Shown one piece after another: positions 1-12,001 of a DNA stretch of 64,000 nt; position 1 is the first letter of the stretch; every line of letters starts with the position of its first letter. The stretch is from Azadirachta indica (taxonomy: Eukaryota > Streptophyta > Magnoliopsida > Sapindales > Meliaceae). The position numbers were made by a program, and so were the translations under genes. A model generated the notes under the pieces. That model saw only the letters and a program-made list of their open reading frames with translations. It was not told the origin of the DNA and did not search any database. The stretch lies in contig CM040447.1 of the NCBI GenBank assembly GCA_022749755.1, positions 3,804,545-3,868,544 of the forward strand. Direction: 5' to 3'.

Positions 1-1319
1 CCTTATAATACAACTCATCCAATATCCCTCTTTTTTCTTTTCTCAGTAGAAGTGCATGTGCTTCACCACCTACTTCCTGGTTTCTTTTACCAATACACTC
101 ATCCCCCAAAATATTCAGTATCCCTTTCGATTATGATGAGAACAACTTTTGAATAAGGCTATATAATATATATATATACACAAAAAAAAATTTTAATTTG
201 ATAATAAAATAATAAAGTCAATATAATTGTCTTACGTGTAACAATTATTTAAAATAAGAAATTAACTAAATCAAAATTTAATATTTTATAAACTTTATAA
301 ATGTAATTCGATTAGTTGATTATTATTTTGTTTCTGATTTTGCAGGTAAAACAATAGCCAAATTATTTTTGTGATAAAGTTAGCTAGCTTTTGTGTCATG
401 GACATGGATACAAGATTTGCCTGGCAGTTTATTATACTCTAAATACAAAGACAAAAATGAACCAAACACAGATTCTTGGTGATATTGTTATTGAAATAGC
501 ATATATATATATATATATATATATAATACATGTGGAGTAATGACATTTTCGTCCTTGACTTGAGCGAAATAACAAATTGAAATATAGTTTTCAAAAGTTT
601 AACAAATTTATCCCCAAAGTGTATTACATATACGTGTACTTAGTTAATTGATGGGTAAATTTATCTTTTTAACCTAATTAGAAGTCTAAATGAAAGAGTT
701 TTTTGGTCAAGGGGCCAAGACTTATGGCAACACCAAAAAGAGATCCACTTCATTGAATTTTTATTTTTTTTTCTCATTTCACAATTGTATCTTTCCTAAA
801 TTTAAATACAACATCAAATTCGAAACTTATTCACTGGCAAAAACCTTTCAAAACTTATTCAAGAAAAAATCAAAAACCTTGGACAAATTAATGGGAAAAT
901 GATGGTAGTATTGAATGGGTTTAATGGCCAGAAATTTGTAAATTTGTCGGTATCATAAATCAACGGTAAGAATAACTAATATCACGACAGTGGCAGATGT
1001 ATTGGGAACTAATGACTAGGATTTCTTTGCTTTTTTTTAATTTTTTCATTTGAATAAAAGAAATAAAAGTGAAATAGAAATAGGTTTACAGTGAGATTTT
1101 AGAATAGTTAATTTTTCTTAATGCGATTGAGTTTGGTAGCTGAGTCTTAATTTGTTTTCCTTCAATTAATGAAATAAAAATGTTAACTTTACCTAAAGAT
1201 GATGTTGATACTAGATTTTTATTCTTTGAAATCAATTATTAGATTTTGCTTATACATGAAAAGAGAGTCTCTTGTTTTTACTTTTCCTTTGCTTATATGC
1301 CTTTTCTTTTCCTACTTCG
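1..1319. other. AT-rich gene-free DNA at left edge
   Basis: No supportable gene. The stretch holds a (TA)n tract at about 501-525 and, at 370-495, a segment that reappears at 20455-20570 (shared words such as GGCAGTTTAT and CAGATTCTTG). An open frame at 690-902 is low-complexity and has no family resemblance. The right end stops at the target-site duplication of the solo LTR. Confidence 0.7.
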
Positions 1320-1324
1320 ATTAG
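1320..1324. repeat. Target-site duplication, left (ATTAG)
   Basis: Identical to 2629-2633; the pair brackets the solo LTR exactly at its TG and CA ends. Confidence 0.85.
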
Positions 1325-2628
1325 TGTCATGGGGTGAAAATTGGCTAGACAAAGTGACAGTACATAAGCCTACAAAGCTTTAGCCGGCACCTATAGGATA
1401 ATCCACTCATGTCGAAACCCACTTCATGAGGGATCTTTGTTGAGACAGAATTCTACCTTAAGTAGTTTAAAAAGTGTTCACATAAAAGGTATCATGTGAT
1501 CTATGACCAATAGTCCACATAAGAAAAGTCAAAAGAGTAGATGTCACTCTAAAACAATCCCTAACATTAAGGGATTTGGTCTCCAAATATGAGTAAAACC
1601 TTTTTTATATTCTCATATCACCTAAAGGGACTACCTGACACCACCAGAGATAACTACCTAACCAAAGAAGACATTTCAGCTCCTAGAAGGCTGAAAATAA
1701 ATCTTGTCTGACATTATCAATATTTGGGGGACCATAAATAAAAACAAATGGGTTTTCGCCATATGTACATAAAGGATAAAGTAATCACCTCCCTAAATTA
1801 AATTATATTATGTGGCATATAATCTTAGATAAGGTCATAAAGATCAATCCTACCTCCCATGTGTCCTTAGTTTTGGCTCTCTAAGCTAAGGTTTCAAATG
1901 GTAAAAACTTAAGAAGAGAAACTATGAAAAAATTAGGACAACACTTTCCAATTAATCACAAGCCAAAAAAGGTATGATATATATCGGCACTTATCTTAAG
2001 GCAGGGCAATTCTTCTGCTGGCCTTTTGCTCATTTTTACTCTCTTTCTCTCAGTACAAACATAAGTCATATCACTCTCTCTCTCCCTAGAAAATAAAAAG
2101 CGGGTTTTGTTTTGCTCATAAGTTCTTTAAAACAACCTTAAACACATATTAATAGTGGTCTCTTGAATATTTGGTCACTACTTTTGTCACCTAAAAGGCA
2201 ATATTTTACTCCTTTTCATGTCTTTTGTGTGCTACTTGGTTGACTTAACCCTTATTACATGAATCCTCCCTATATTCTCTAATTTTGAGCTACAAAAGTC
2301 GAGTTTTAAATTCAGTCTTTCAAGGTACTGACTTAAGCATCAAAGTGGAATCGTTAGAAAATCTCCAGCGTCCCTCCTTTGACCGTGTTCTTTGTTTAGC
2401 ATAAGTCGGAGGTCAACAAGGATATGAGGCAAGGAAGGCTCGTGACAGTTTGCCTTGCAATTGTGAAGCGTGAAACTTCATTTCGGTGGCTTCTTCAAGG
2501 TTAGGGTAAGGTCAGAATGGGTGTGAAATGCTGAGTTCAAACTGTTGACTAAGCATTCATCTCCAACTCGAATGCTAGATCACCTAGCATCCCACCTCAC
2601 TAGGGTTTATTATTTTACCGCATCAACA
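1325..2628 (+). mobile_element. Solo LTR, probably Ty3/gypsy (Tat/Athila-like)
   Basis: The element begins TGTCATGGGG and ends CATCAACA, so it has the TG...CA termini of an LTR. It is bounded on both sides by the identical 5-bp sequence ATTAG (1320-1324 and 2629-2633), the duplication size made by retroviral-type integrases. No primer-binding site, polypurine tract or gag-pol follows, so this is one LTR left by recombination between two. The words CTGACTTAAGCATC (about 2326) and GCCGCATCAACA-like end resemble plant gypsy LTR U5 regions known to me; that family assignment is from memory, while the ends and duplication are read directly. Confidence 0.85.
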
Positions 2629-2633
2629 ATTAG
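2629..2633. repeat. Target-site duplication, right (ATTAG)
   Basis: Identical to 1320-1324, directly after the terminal CA of the solo LTR. Confidence 0.85.
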
Positions 2634-3035
2634 GTCTATCATAATTCTAAATTTAATCAAATTCTTTAAGTCAGGGTCTTGCTTTATTTCTCTTGACTAG
2701 GTTAGACCCAATAGTTAAAAAAGCCCTTTTCTTTGCCGGTTCAACTTGCATGGTCCAATAATGAAAATTAGAATCTAATATAAGGTGAGAAGTCCAAAAG
2801 AATATAAGACTCGAAGATATGTATGACGCCTAATAGAGAAATTATTATTCATAAATAAGGTTAATAGATAATTGACTAGCTTATAATAGACAAAAATAAC
2901 TTCAAGGATGAACATATTGAAATCTAGAAAATCACTTCCTAATTTCTTATTTCGACAAAGTTTAGGGATTAAGATATTATTACCACCATAACATATTATA
3001 TATATAATCATGATGAGGTTCAAATTAAGCCCTTG

Positions 3036-3169
3036 CATGTGATATGATATCCCGATGCTTCAATCAGTAGCGTTTAATTGCTACAAGTTAAAACAACTTT
3101 AAAGCTAGCATGTGATGGCGTCCACTTTAAAGTTTAATTAATTTAAACCACACAATTGGCATGCATGTT

Positions 3170-3205
<36 letters not shown>

Positions 3206-4745
3206 GCCATTTGCTTTGCCTCATCGAATTGAATTAAAGCTCTAAAATTAGATTTGATATGATATAATCATCTCAATTTCATATAATATACATTTATGCC
3301 TAACTAGTTGTACTTATATATATGGAGGGCCAGTATTAAATTAAATACCATATAAAAGAAAATATGAATATATATTTATGTATATTCAAACATTTCGGCA
3401 ATAAATTCTTCGTGTACTTATCATCTTTAGGAACATACATAATGGGACAAGTTCTATAAAGTAAGAATTAATTAATTTATACATTAAATTAAACTTAAAG
3501 TAGTTATCATATATATTATGCAAATATTTTTTTTAACGATTAGATATATGTGAATGCCCAAGCACGCGTGTATATATATATATATATATATATATAACAA
3601 GAATTGTTTAAATTATAGTGACGGGGTAATCATAAATAATACTAATTGTAAATATTATTAAATGTACAAATTCAATCATATGAATTTCATATAATTGTAT
3701 TATATAATTTTAAATATTTTATAATTTTATTAGAGTAAAAGAATAATAAATTATATAAAATATACAATGTCACTTTATAATTTTATTACATCAGTTTGTA
3801 TAACAACATATATATGTGTTATTATTGAATTATTATATTAAATACCAAAAATTAATCTAAAGTTGGCAAGTAGTCCTTTATAAATAGTTAGAATATATTG
3901 CATGTTGCTATGTTGTTCCAGTTAGATACGTAAATCATTTGATTTTTCAAAATAAATAATTTGAAAGATAGAAATTGAATTATTCTGAGTGGATCTTATT
4001 ACTAGTTATTTACATCGCAACATGATATAAACAATGGGATGGATTGTTCTTAATAGTTGAAGGCATATAATTAGATATGTGTGCCTTTCAAGGTGTTGAT
4101 GAAGTGGGTAAGTGGGGTAACACAAAATTTTATATCAATTATAAACTATTAGATATAAGTACATCCAACAATTGAGATTGCATATGACATATGTTTTAAT
4201 TATATAGTTAGATGCAATCTCAACTACTAGATGTGTTTATATCCAACGATTTACAATTGATGTAAAATTTTGTGTAAAAAAAAAAGGCTGCTACTCTTGC
4301 CCCATATATATGTATATATATTAGAAGAAATTGATTGGCAATTGTTCTAGCTACTAGATTGATATCTTGTTGATGTTAATTTGTTGTAAAATAGTGCATC
4401 CATCCCCCCTTTTCTTGAAAAGTAGCCACTGCTTGAGTCATATAAGACTTTTTTTGACCAATAACTATGTAAGTACATATTACATTTCAACCTTATCAAT
4501 CAAAATCGTATTTATAATTCTTGTTGTTTTATCGATTTGTCTATCTTCAATAATTAATTATATTGAATCATGTTTTGTAGGAATTCTCTAATTAACAATA
4601 AGGATATATTCTGTATAGTTTTTCTACGTAGAGCATTTGTAATAGACCTTTATAAATATAATTTTTATAAACCTTTTATAAGTAAAATTTTTATAGATGT
4701 AATTTAAAAAATTATTACTTATTTAGTTGTTACGTCTCATATGTT
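3036..4745. repeat. Duplicated non-coding block, copy A
   Basis: Collinear with 20565-21590 (copy B) over most of its length. Shared landmarks in order are CAAACATTTCGGCAATAAAT (3389 and 20932), AAAGATAGAAATT, GAAGTGGGTAAGTGG (4101 and 21227), CTAGATTGATATCTTG and a segment around CTTGAAAAG. The last segment is also present at 22310-22535 (copy C). No open frame is conserved among the copies. Copy A differs by a palindromic MITE at 4107-4303 and by extra DNA upstream, including the solo LTR. Confidence 0.85.
4107..4303. mobile_element. Palindromic MITE, copy 1
   Basis: The two halves are reverse complements of each other (arms of about 85 bp, roughly 80% alike by eye, centre near 4198), so the element folds into one long hairpin. 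The inner arm carries ACACAAAATTTTA then ATCAATTGTAAA. Related copies lie at 44755-44992, 45005-45229 and 45380-45565. It abuts a (TA)-rich tract on the right. It is absent from the paralogous place in copy B (about 21240), which indicates insertion after the block duplicated. Confidence 0.75.
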
Positions 4746-4749
4746 TCTT

Positions 4750-5935
4750 CTGTATAAATTCTATTAGTGTCTCGAAATTTATCCATGACACGTTCACTAG
4801 TTAGCTGACTACTAGCCTGGTGATAGCCATCCCGCATCTAATTGCTTTGATTGGAGTGCACTGCCTTAATGCATGTCATTCAAAAAATATCCATTAGTTC
4901 TATCTCAATTTATAGCACACATCTATCATTTACATTCATCTAAAATGCATTTTGCCTCACAACAAGTGGTCGTCGATCGGTGAATAATTGATTGAAAATG
5001 TTTTCTCAATGCCATCATATACAAACCATGACATAACTCCTTCTTCATTCTAAAAATCTACCCCACTTAGACTTCACTATCCTCTAAACTTGACACGACA
5101 TCTGGTAGTGTGATAAATGTCAATGATATGAAAAGAAGAATACAAACAGGAGCTGAACCCTTCAACATGTCCTCTTCATTGCCATTAACATAGTGGTTCT
5201 TTGGCTTACTCTAACACCAACATCCTCTCTTGTGGTGGTATCCTAGTAACAATATTCTTTTGGCTACTTTCAGCAGAAAAGTATGTACTTTGTATAGACA
5301 CTTGACTATCAAAATATTAATGTGTAGGGCTTTCATTGTATGGGGGCGATATGCATTGACTATAATTAACTAGCTCTTCATTGTAAGGTAGTGAGAAGTA
5401 AGGTAGGTCTTGAGTATGGTCTTCATCATAATGAGGAGAATTTTGTCCACTATCTCCCAATGTGGTATGCTTGAATGGTGTACAAGCTACCAGAGGTGCA
5501 TCATTAACATGGTTGCTACCTTTAGAAGAGACAAATGGATATGCATGTACTATTGGAATGGTAATTCAAAAATGCGAGGGTGCGACATTCTAAGTTCTTT
5601 GGCTTTTGCTCCAACTACATGATCCAAAATGATATACAACAAAGTCAAAACTCTTGGACCTTGACATGGATTGCAACTACTAAAATTCACCACAAACGAA
5701 ACATCATAGTTATCTGTTATATTAACCAAAATTGGGGCAGTGGATGAGTCACAAGACTCTCTATACTTTACTTTGATACAAATGTTGAATTCTGCTTTAT
5801 CTAGAGTTGTGTGCATATCATGTATAAGAAATATTGGTTGTTGGTATTTCTTGGCAAAATTATAAGTCAAACCTTTCCACCAATGTATTTCTGATCAACG
5901 AATATTTCCCATGAACTGCCATACTAAATAGAAAA
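4750..5935 (-). pseudogene. MULE transposase N-terminal fragment
   Basis: Read on the reverse strand, 5870-5550 encodes about 100 residues with LDKAEFNICIKVKY and APILVNITDNYDVSFVV. This is the PB1-like N-terminal region that precedes the MuDR DNA-binding domain in plant MULE proteins. Downstream (about 5100-4750), in shifting frames, are weak traces resembling the start of the MuDR N-terminal domain. There are frameshifts and stops, and neither the DDE catalytic domain nor the zinc knuckle is present, so the copy is truncated at its C-terminal side near 4750. It is closest in style to the element at 33471-42132. Family placement is by motif recognition only. Confidence 0.6.
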
Positions 5936-6079
5936 CGTTACAAAATCCAGTCATCCCTATATACAAATAAATAATATAAACTATTAGAATACGAAAATAA
6001 GCATACATAAGAAGAGAAGCATAGTCTGTGTGATATTCGGACATCTTTTTATTCACTCAAAATGAGTTTCAAACAAGAC

Positions 6080-6195
6080 AAGAACATGGTCTTGTCTTAA
6101 AGTGACTTCAATGCAAAGCATAAATTTTGCCTTACCTCACTTTAAGGCAAAGCAAAAAATTTGCCTTACCTCATAAGTAACTTTAGGGCAAAAAA
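6080..6195. repeat. Subterminal palindromic modules of MULE fragment
   Basis: Short inverted modules built from GGCAAAGC/TTTGCCTTACCTCA repeat here, upstream of the reverse-strand transposase fragment. The complete MULE at 33471-42132 has comparable hairpin modules just inside both its ends (33978-34125 and 41184-41690), so this is probably the subterminal region of the truncated relative. Confidence 0.5.
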
Positions 6196-6578
6196 GCCAA
6201 GCCAGAAAATTGCACAACACCATCTTCAACCTTCACATAACTCTTCATACTCTTTAATTATGCCTATTTTTATATTCAAATAAACCAATCAACATTTTCT
6301 AAACTTAAATCAATACTTTTTACTATCGAATCAACATGAATATAAATCTACATGTTACATAAATTAATCTTTTACTATTATTAAGAAAAAACTTTATTCA
6401 CCAATCAAATACATACCTCAATGTAAATAAATTACTTAATGTCGGTATCTAAGAATTCACCATGAGTACAACTGTGGCCGTGATGTCATAGTTGTTGCTA
6501 CTACCGCCACTGGATTAGAGAGATTGTAGGAGAGAAAAGTTAGGGTTTTTGTCAAAGTGTAGTTAGTAAGAAGGGAGG

Positions 6579-7135
6579 TTAAAAAAAAACAAAAAATTTA
6601 AAGGCAAATTCATTGAAGAAGAAGTTAGAACAAAGTAGTAGTTCAATTGGAAAATCTTCCAACCAAATAACAACATTTTGATGGTTTAAAGCAAATTTTG
6701 CAATATTGTGAGTGGTAGACTTACAATGCCTTAGAATGTGTCGAACTTGATAACTTTTTTTGTCTGTAATTAGTTCTTGAATTTCTGACACAATCCAGTA
6801 GGTTTCGTTTATGCTCCTTGTCCTTCTAGCAAGCAACTTAACCACATTCAATGAATCAGACTCAATAATCACCACATTTAACCCAAAATTAGCAGCCATA
6901 CTAAATAATTACCAAATTTAGACTAGAATCAATAACCATTTGAGCCTCAAATCTCATGGCTTTAACTTTAACAAAATCCACCTCCCAAAAGAAGCTAATA
7001 TGATAATAGTTATAGCCATTACTTCTCCCTTTGAGTTTTTATTATAGTTCCAAGACTTGCTAATCCCTTTCTTTTAACAACTGTAGCATCTACATTTAAT
7101 TTAAAGCACCTATCAGGAGAGGGAACCCATTATCT
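6579..7135 (-). pseudogene. LINE RNase H domain remnant
   Basis: On the reverse strand, 7135-7080 reads like the start of a plant LINE RNase H (WVPSPDRCFKLNVDATVV). Frame 6899-6579 continues with AANFGLNVVIIESDSLNVV, in which the D of ESDS is the usual acidic active-site residue, and ends with VVIWLEDFP, the tail typical of plant LINE polyproteins. The frame is broken between the two parts. Confidence 0.7.
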
Positions 7136-7982
7136 TCCAATATCTGTAGTAGTACCTACTTCCATTAGAGTGTTGCTAGATAGCACAATCCCAAAAGATT
7201 CTAGTAATGCTTTTGCTCGTACAAAAATCTTTTGGGGGGCTTCATAAATATACTTAAAATGAGCTTTTTTTCTTAAGCTCCAAATAAACCATATAATCAA
7301 CATTATCAACTATAAGTCTTTCATCTTCTCAGAAGTGGCAATCACTTGAATTAAATGACAGAAATCCAAATTCCCGATCTCCCTCATTAAGTTCCATAAA
7401 GGAGTTTGTTTCCAAACCTTTTTTTGCCACTTTATAGCCTATAAGAGCATGGATGACATCTTTTGTCTTCTTAGTGCATCTTTGGCAAAATGGCTATGTC
7501 ACCACTTTTTTCTTCATTAAATTTTTTTGCAGTAGAGATGATTTGTCAAAGCCCTTTACATGAAAACTCTAATCTTAGTTAGTATTGCAGCAGACTATAT
7601 CTTACTCCACCACTTAGTAGCATTAGTAGAGTAAAGTGGAAATTTTGAAAATTTAAGCTTTGAAGCCATTCTGTATCTAACTTTACTATGTATAAACCCC
7701 TCTTGTCATAATGCACAATCATTTGGCCTTCTTTGGTCCCCGCTAGGAAGGGAACACTTAATATCTATTCTATATCCTCATCCTAAAAGATTGTATAATG
7801 AAATCTTTATTCCACTAGTTCCTGGTGATAATCAACTAATTCACTTTAGAATCTGAAGATGGTGTCAATGGAAAAATAGGCTTAAAGGTTATAGGTCTAG
7901 CCATCCAACTACTCTTAAAAATTGAAATTTTTCCACCATCTCTAATTCTCTACCCATGTCCATGTTGCATTATCTTTCTTCC

Positions 7983-8192
7983 CTAAAGCAAGCTTCTCCA
8001 TATGAACAATGGACAACTTCCTATTTTTGTTTTAAAAAACTCTTTAAGTTTGAAATATCTAGCTTTTATTACCCTCATCACCAATGAATTCAAGGAGTTA
8101 ACTATTATCAATACTTGTTTTGATAACAGAGATTGGTTAAAGTAATTTAGCTCCCTGAACTCGAGTCCTCTATGCTTCTTTGGTTGACACAT
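7983..8192 (-). pseudogene. LINE ORF2 segment downstream of the RT
   Basis: The 69-residue frame starts MCQPKKHRGLEFRELNYFNQ and continues with LVMRVIKARYF and IGSCPLFIWRSLL. These are well-conserved phrases of the segment between the reverse transcriptase and zf-RVT region in plant LINEs. It is one intact piece of a broken polyprotein. Confidence 0.75.
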
Positions 8193-8474
8193 TCAATCCT
8201 AACTAGCCTTATGTACGTTTTTATCTGTCTTTTTCGCTCCACTAGAAATTTGTTATAAGCTTCTAAATCTAAATGCCTAATCCTAATTATATCTTGAATA
8301 CACTCATAGTATAGGAGGGAATAGCTTGTGCTACAGTTTTCATTAGTACCTCTTTTCTCCCACTTGAGAAAAACTTATCCTACCAACTTTTGATTTTATT
8401 TGTAAGCGAGTTTCAAGTCATTGAAGAAAAAACTCTTGTTTGTCCCTACCATAAAAGGCAACTTGAGATATTTT

Positions 8475-9130
8475 TTATGAATTTGAGAGCACGTTTAAAT
8501 TTAAAATTCCTTTTATTGCATTAGTTTGGACAAAGTATACATTAGAGCTAAAAAAAATTGATGATTGCTTGTAGTTGAAAATTTGTCTTAAGGCACAAGC
8601 ATAGCACTCAAATATGGCTTTGAGTTTGTTATATTCTTGTATTGACGCAAGAGAAAAAATCAAGCTGTTATCTACAAAGAGCAAGTGTGATAAGCTCAAG
8701 TGGTTGCTAAATCTCACCTTATGAATCACCTTTTCTTGCTCTACTTCAATCAACAACAAAGAAAAACTTCTACACACATTATAAATGAGTATGGTGATAA
8801 CAAACAGCCCTGTTTAATCCCTCTTTGTGAGTATATAACATTCAAAAAGAATCAAGAGTAACATAATTCATAATCAATTGGATCCAACAATCTGAAAAAT
8901 CCCATTTTTGGCATTATGTGCTCTAGGAAGCTCCGCTCAATTATATCGTACACTTTACTAATGTCTAGCTTGAGAGCCACCAATCCATTTTTCCCTTTTT
9001 TCCTACACCTAATCTTATGCAAACACTCATATCCTATAATGATATTATCTGTGATAATTCTATTAGGGATGAATGCACTTTGGTTTGGTGATAAAATCTA
9101 GTCTAGTATCATTTTCAGTCTATTAGCAAT
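8475..9130 (-). pseudogene. LINE reverse transcriptase remnant
   Basis: Reverse-strand reading near 9080-8930 gives ITDNIIIGYECLHK, then GLVALKLDISKVYD (RT block with a catalytic Asp) and FLEHIMPKMGF. The frame 8777-8475 has SHLLFVDNSLIF where a functional enzyme has F/Y-A-D-D: the first Asp is kept and the second is Asn. With the frameshifts this makes the enzyme inactive. Confidence 0.75.
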
Positions 9131-9888
9131 AGTCTGGGCTATAATTATGCATATGACATTACAAAGGCTAATTGGTCTAAATTCTGTGTCTTTGCTAGGA
9201 TTACTAGTTTTGGGAATTAAAGCAATATAAGTATAATTCAATTCCTTGATATCACTTAACTCATTAAGCACCTGTAGACATGTTGCAATTACCCTTTTTA
9301 CGACTGATTACCAGTGCTTCTGAAAAAAGGCTATTGGTAAGCCATCTAAACCTAATGCTTTTGTTAGAATTGTTTACAATAAAGTTGTGATGATTTCTTC
9401 TATTGTAAACGTAGCATCTAGCTTTATATTTATCTTTTCTATAACTCTTCTTAACATCATTTTTAAAGCTGTCTCTCGTTGACCCAAGGAAATATTAGTT
9501 GCAAATGAACAAACCAGTAAAGTATTTGCAGACTATATGTTCAATTCCTTGCTGGTTATCTACCCATTCCAATTTGTCTGTCATCAATCCCCGAATCTTA
9601 TTCTTTCCTTTTCGCACAATTGCTCGTGCATAGAAGCACTTGGTGTTTTTATCCTCATCGCTTAGCCATAATACCCTTAATCTTTATATCCAGGAAATCT
9701 CATCATCCTATAATATATTATCGATTTATTTTTCCAACCTCTTAATGTCTTCTCCCCTTAACTATTGTTGATAATCTTGTTTGTAGTTACTAAGCTATTG
9801 GATTAAACCTTCTAGCTTCTTTTTCCTTCTTATGATTTCTTGTACACTCTAAGCCTTAAGATTCTCTTGATTCTCATATATTTTCCCT

Positions 9889-10450
9889 CTACATTTGAAT
9901 TGAGTTGCCTTTAAACCAATGCTTCCACCCATTCCAACCCTGTGCTATGATATTTTTGCAATCTTTATATGAGCTCCATATATCCTCATAGTGAAATCTT
10001 TTCTCCTTTCTTGCTTGCTTTTTTCCAACAATATTACTTTCAATGATTTCAATCATAATGAGATAATGGTCAAAGCACCAGGATTTCATATGCAGAACAA
10101 AACCCTTGCAGGTTTTATGCCACTTCATGTTACATAGAAAATAACATAATCTCTCTTCTACCAATTGAGGTCTAAATCTTCTATTGGACTAGATGAAAAG
10201 AGGACCCTTCCATCTTAAATCAATAAGATTGCATTCTTTAGTTACTTCTCTAAAATCTGCAATAAAGTCTTTATTGCAAGGGATACTCCCATTTTTTTCA
10301 TTCAAGCTTAGTACCTTAGTATATGTCTCTATTACAAAGCCATGACAAATCTAAAATTAAGTGTAATCTACTTAAAAACTCCTAGGTGTGCTTTTTCTAC
10401 CCATTTTTTGGATATGCACATGCACACCTATAAATATCCACACAAACCTT
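9889..10450 (-). pseudogene. LINE endonuclease, C-terminal half
   Basis: Reverse strand: VWIFIGVHVHIQ near 10445, a degraded GDFNEIL-like segment followed by LNEKNGS near 10300, EVTKECNLIDLRWKGPLF near 10225, then the open frame 10164-9889 with VEERLCYFLCNMKW and WCFDHYLIMIE. These correspond in order to an apurinic-endonuclease-like domain (ESDH-type 'SDH' is here FDH). It is the continuation of the fragment starting at 11650. Confidence 0.7.
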
Positions 10451-10454
10451 TTCT

Positions 10455-11370
10455 TTTGCTTCATTATAGCATCAATATGCTTATTACAAAATAGTTAAAA
10501 GCGCACACTAAATAGAAAATAGTTTTCATTTTTTAAATTGGTTTGTAAAGTTTGTCTTTAATTTTGAATAAAATAGGAATATTGTGTATAAGTGTCTTCT
10601 AAATTATATATTGAGAAGTTAGTTTTTAAAAAACTGACTTTGATTCTTAAAAATAAAAAACAGTTTTGAAATTATCTTTTTTTTAATGATTTTTAAATGA
10701 TAGTTTTAATAAAAATTACTTTGTTTCTTAAAAATAAAAAATAGTTTTTAAACTGTTTTTTTTTTTAAAATATTTAGAGGATAGTTTTGTCAAAACTAAT
10801 TTTAATTATAAAATGTTTTTAATAGAAAACTGTTCGTAATGATTAGTTTTATTTTTATTCAATTTTTTACAAAAAAATATATTAGTTTAGTACAAAATTA
10901 ACAAATACTAATTTCTTTATCCAAATTTTTTAAAAAAATTGCAAAAGAAAAATGACTGCAAGTTTATTTAAATATAGGGTTGGTTACATTTAATATAAAC
11001 CTAATATTTGCATATTATATATATATATATATATTAATAGTATAGTTCAATGTGGCCTATTGGTTGGAATTATTATTCTATTGGTGGACTGCAAGGGTTC
11101 GAACATTCATGTCTTAATTCAAAATTGTATGGTGCAAAGGTTCACACATTCATCTTTGATTTAAAATTGTTTACTTATAATTTTAAAAACTGTCTTCTTA
11201 TAATTTTGAAAATAGGTAAAACTATTTTCTTATAATTTTAAAAATAAATAAAATTGTCTTCTTATTTTAATGACATTTTAAGACACGTTGAAAGAGGATT
11301 TTTTATATTACATAAAAAATAGTGTCACAAAATTACGTAAAACACTTTTTAATTGTCTTAAATATGTAAT
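10455..11370. mobile_element. AT-rich insert splitting the LINE endonuclease
   Basis: The endonuclease coding trace stops near 11370 and resumes near 10450 on the reverse strand, so about 0.9 kb was inserted. The insert has runs of near-repeated A/T sequence (10610-10850), a (TA)n tract near 11015-11035 and, next to it, a tRNA-like stretch at 11050-11110. Terminal repeats and a target duplication could not be resolved, so the class is unknown. Confidence 0.45.
11050..11110 (+). mobile_element. Possible tRNA-derived SINE head
   Basis: TGGCCTATTGG (about 11052) resembles an RNA polymerase III A box, and GGGTTCGAAC (about 11095) a B box, at tRNA-like spacing (about 45 bp). No cloverleaf closes, so it is not a tRNA gene. 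No tail or duplication was identified. Confidence 0.35.
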
Positions 11371-11650
11371 ACTATAATAGTGATGGTGCTAACTGTAAGA
11401 CTTTATTTGGAGATTACAACTAAAATTCCAAAGCAGCGTTAAACATCCACTCATACAAGTTCTATCCATTAAGATTCAATTATCATAATTGAGCTTTTTA
11501 TGTACCTTATTCATTTGAGCTACTATTATCTTTGTTTCATATAAAAGAGCAAAAAGTATATCTAGCCTGTGTGTCTGAAGAATCTTACTGAGCACTTTAA
11601 ACATATAAGGATTTCTCAGTCCTCGTACGTTCTGACTTATGATCTTCATT
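11371..11650 (-). pseudogene. LINE endonuclease, N-terminal start
   Basis: Reverse strand from 11650 reads MKIISQNVRGLRNPY, the hallmark start of plant LINE ORF2 (normally ...SWNVRGLGNP), followed by LSKILQTHRLDILF and YETKI, where the E of ETK is a metal ligand. A stop follows within about 60 residues and the trace ends at the insert near 11370. Confidence 0.75.
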
Positions 11651-12001
11651 GCTAATAGCGAGATTGAAATCCAACCTTCACCAATAAATTTTGAAAGATA
11701 AAATTTGTGTTATTATCTCTATGTTTGGTTTGCGTTTATAGGGGGAATATTTGGGAAGAGTTTTCTATTCCCTTAATTCATATACCTTTTGAAGTTAAGT
11801 ATCCTCTATTTTTCTCTTTGGATTCGGCTCTTCCACTTATACTCTATTATGGTTCCTTTTTTCCTTATTTGGCTTAGGGCTAAAAGAATAGCTTTTGGAA
11901 TATAGGCTTTTAACTCTCAATTTCCATCTCTTGTATCGTCCTCCATAAGCACCAGACTAGGTCTTTCTTCCATTTTGCCTATCTCTGTCTTTTAGAGTTA
12001 G

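Noticed and set aside
690..902. 70-residue forward open frame
   Set aside because: Low-complexity, Lys/Phe-rich, no start context or family; expected by chance in this composition.
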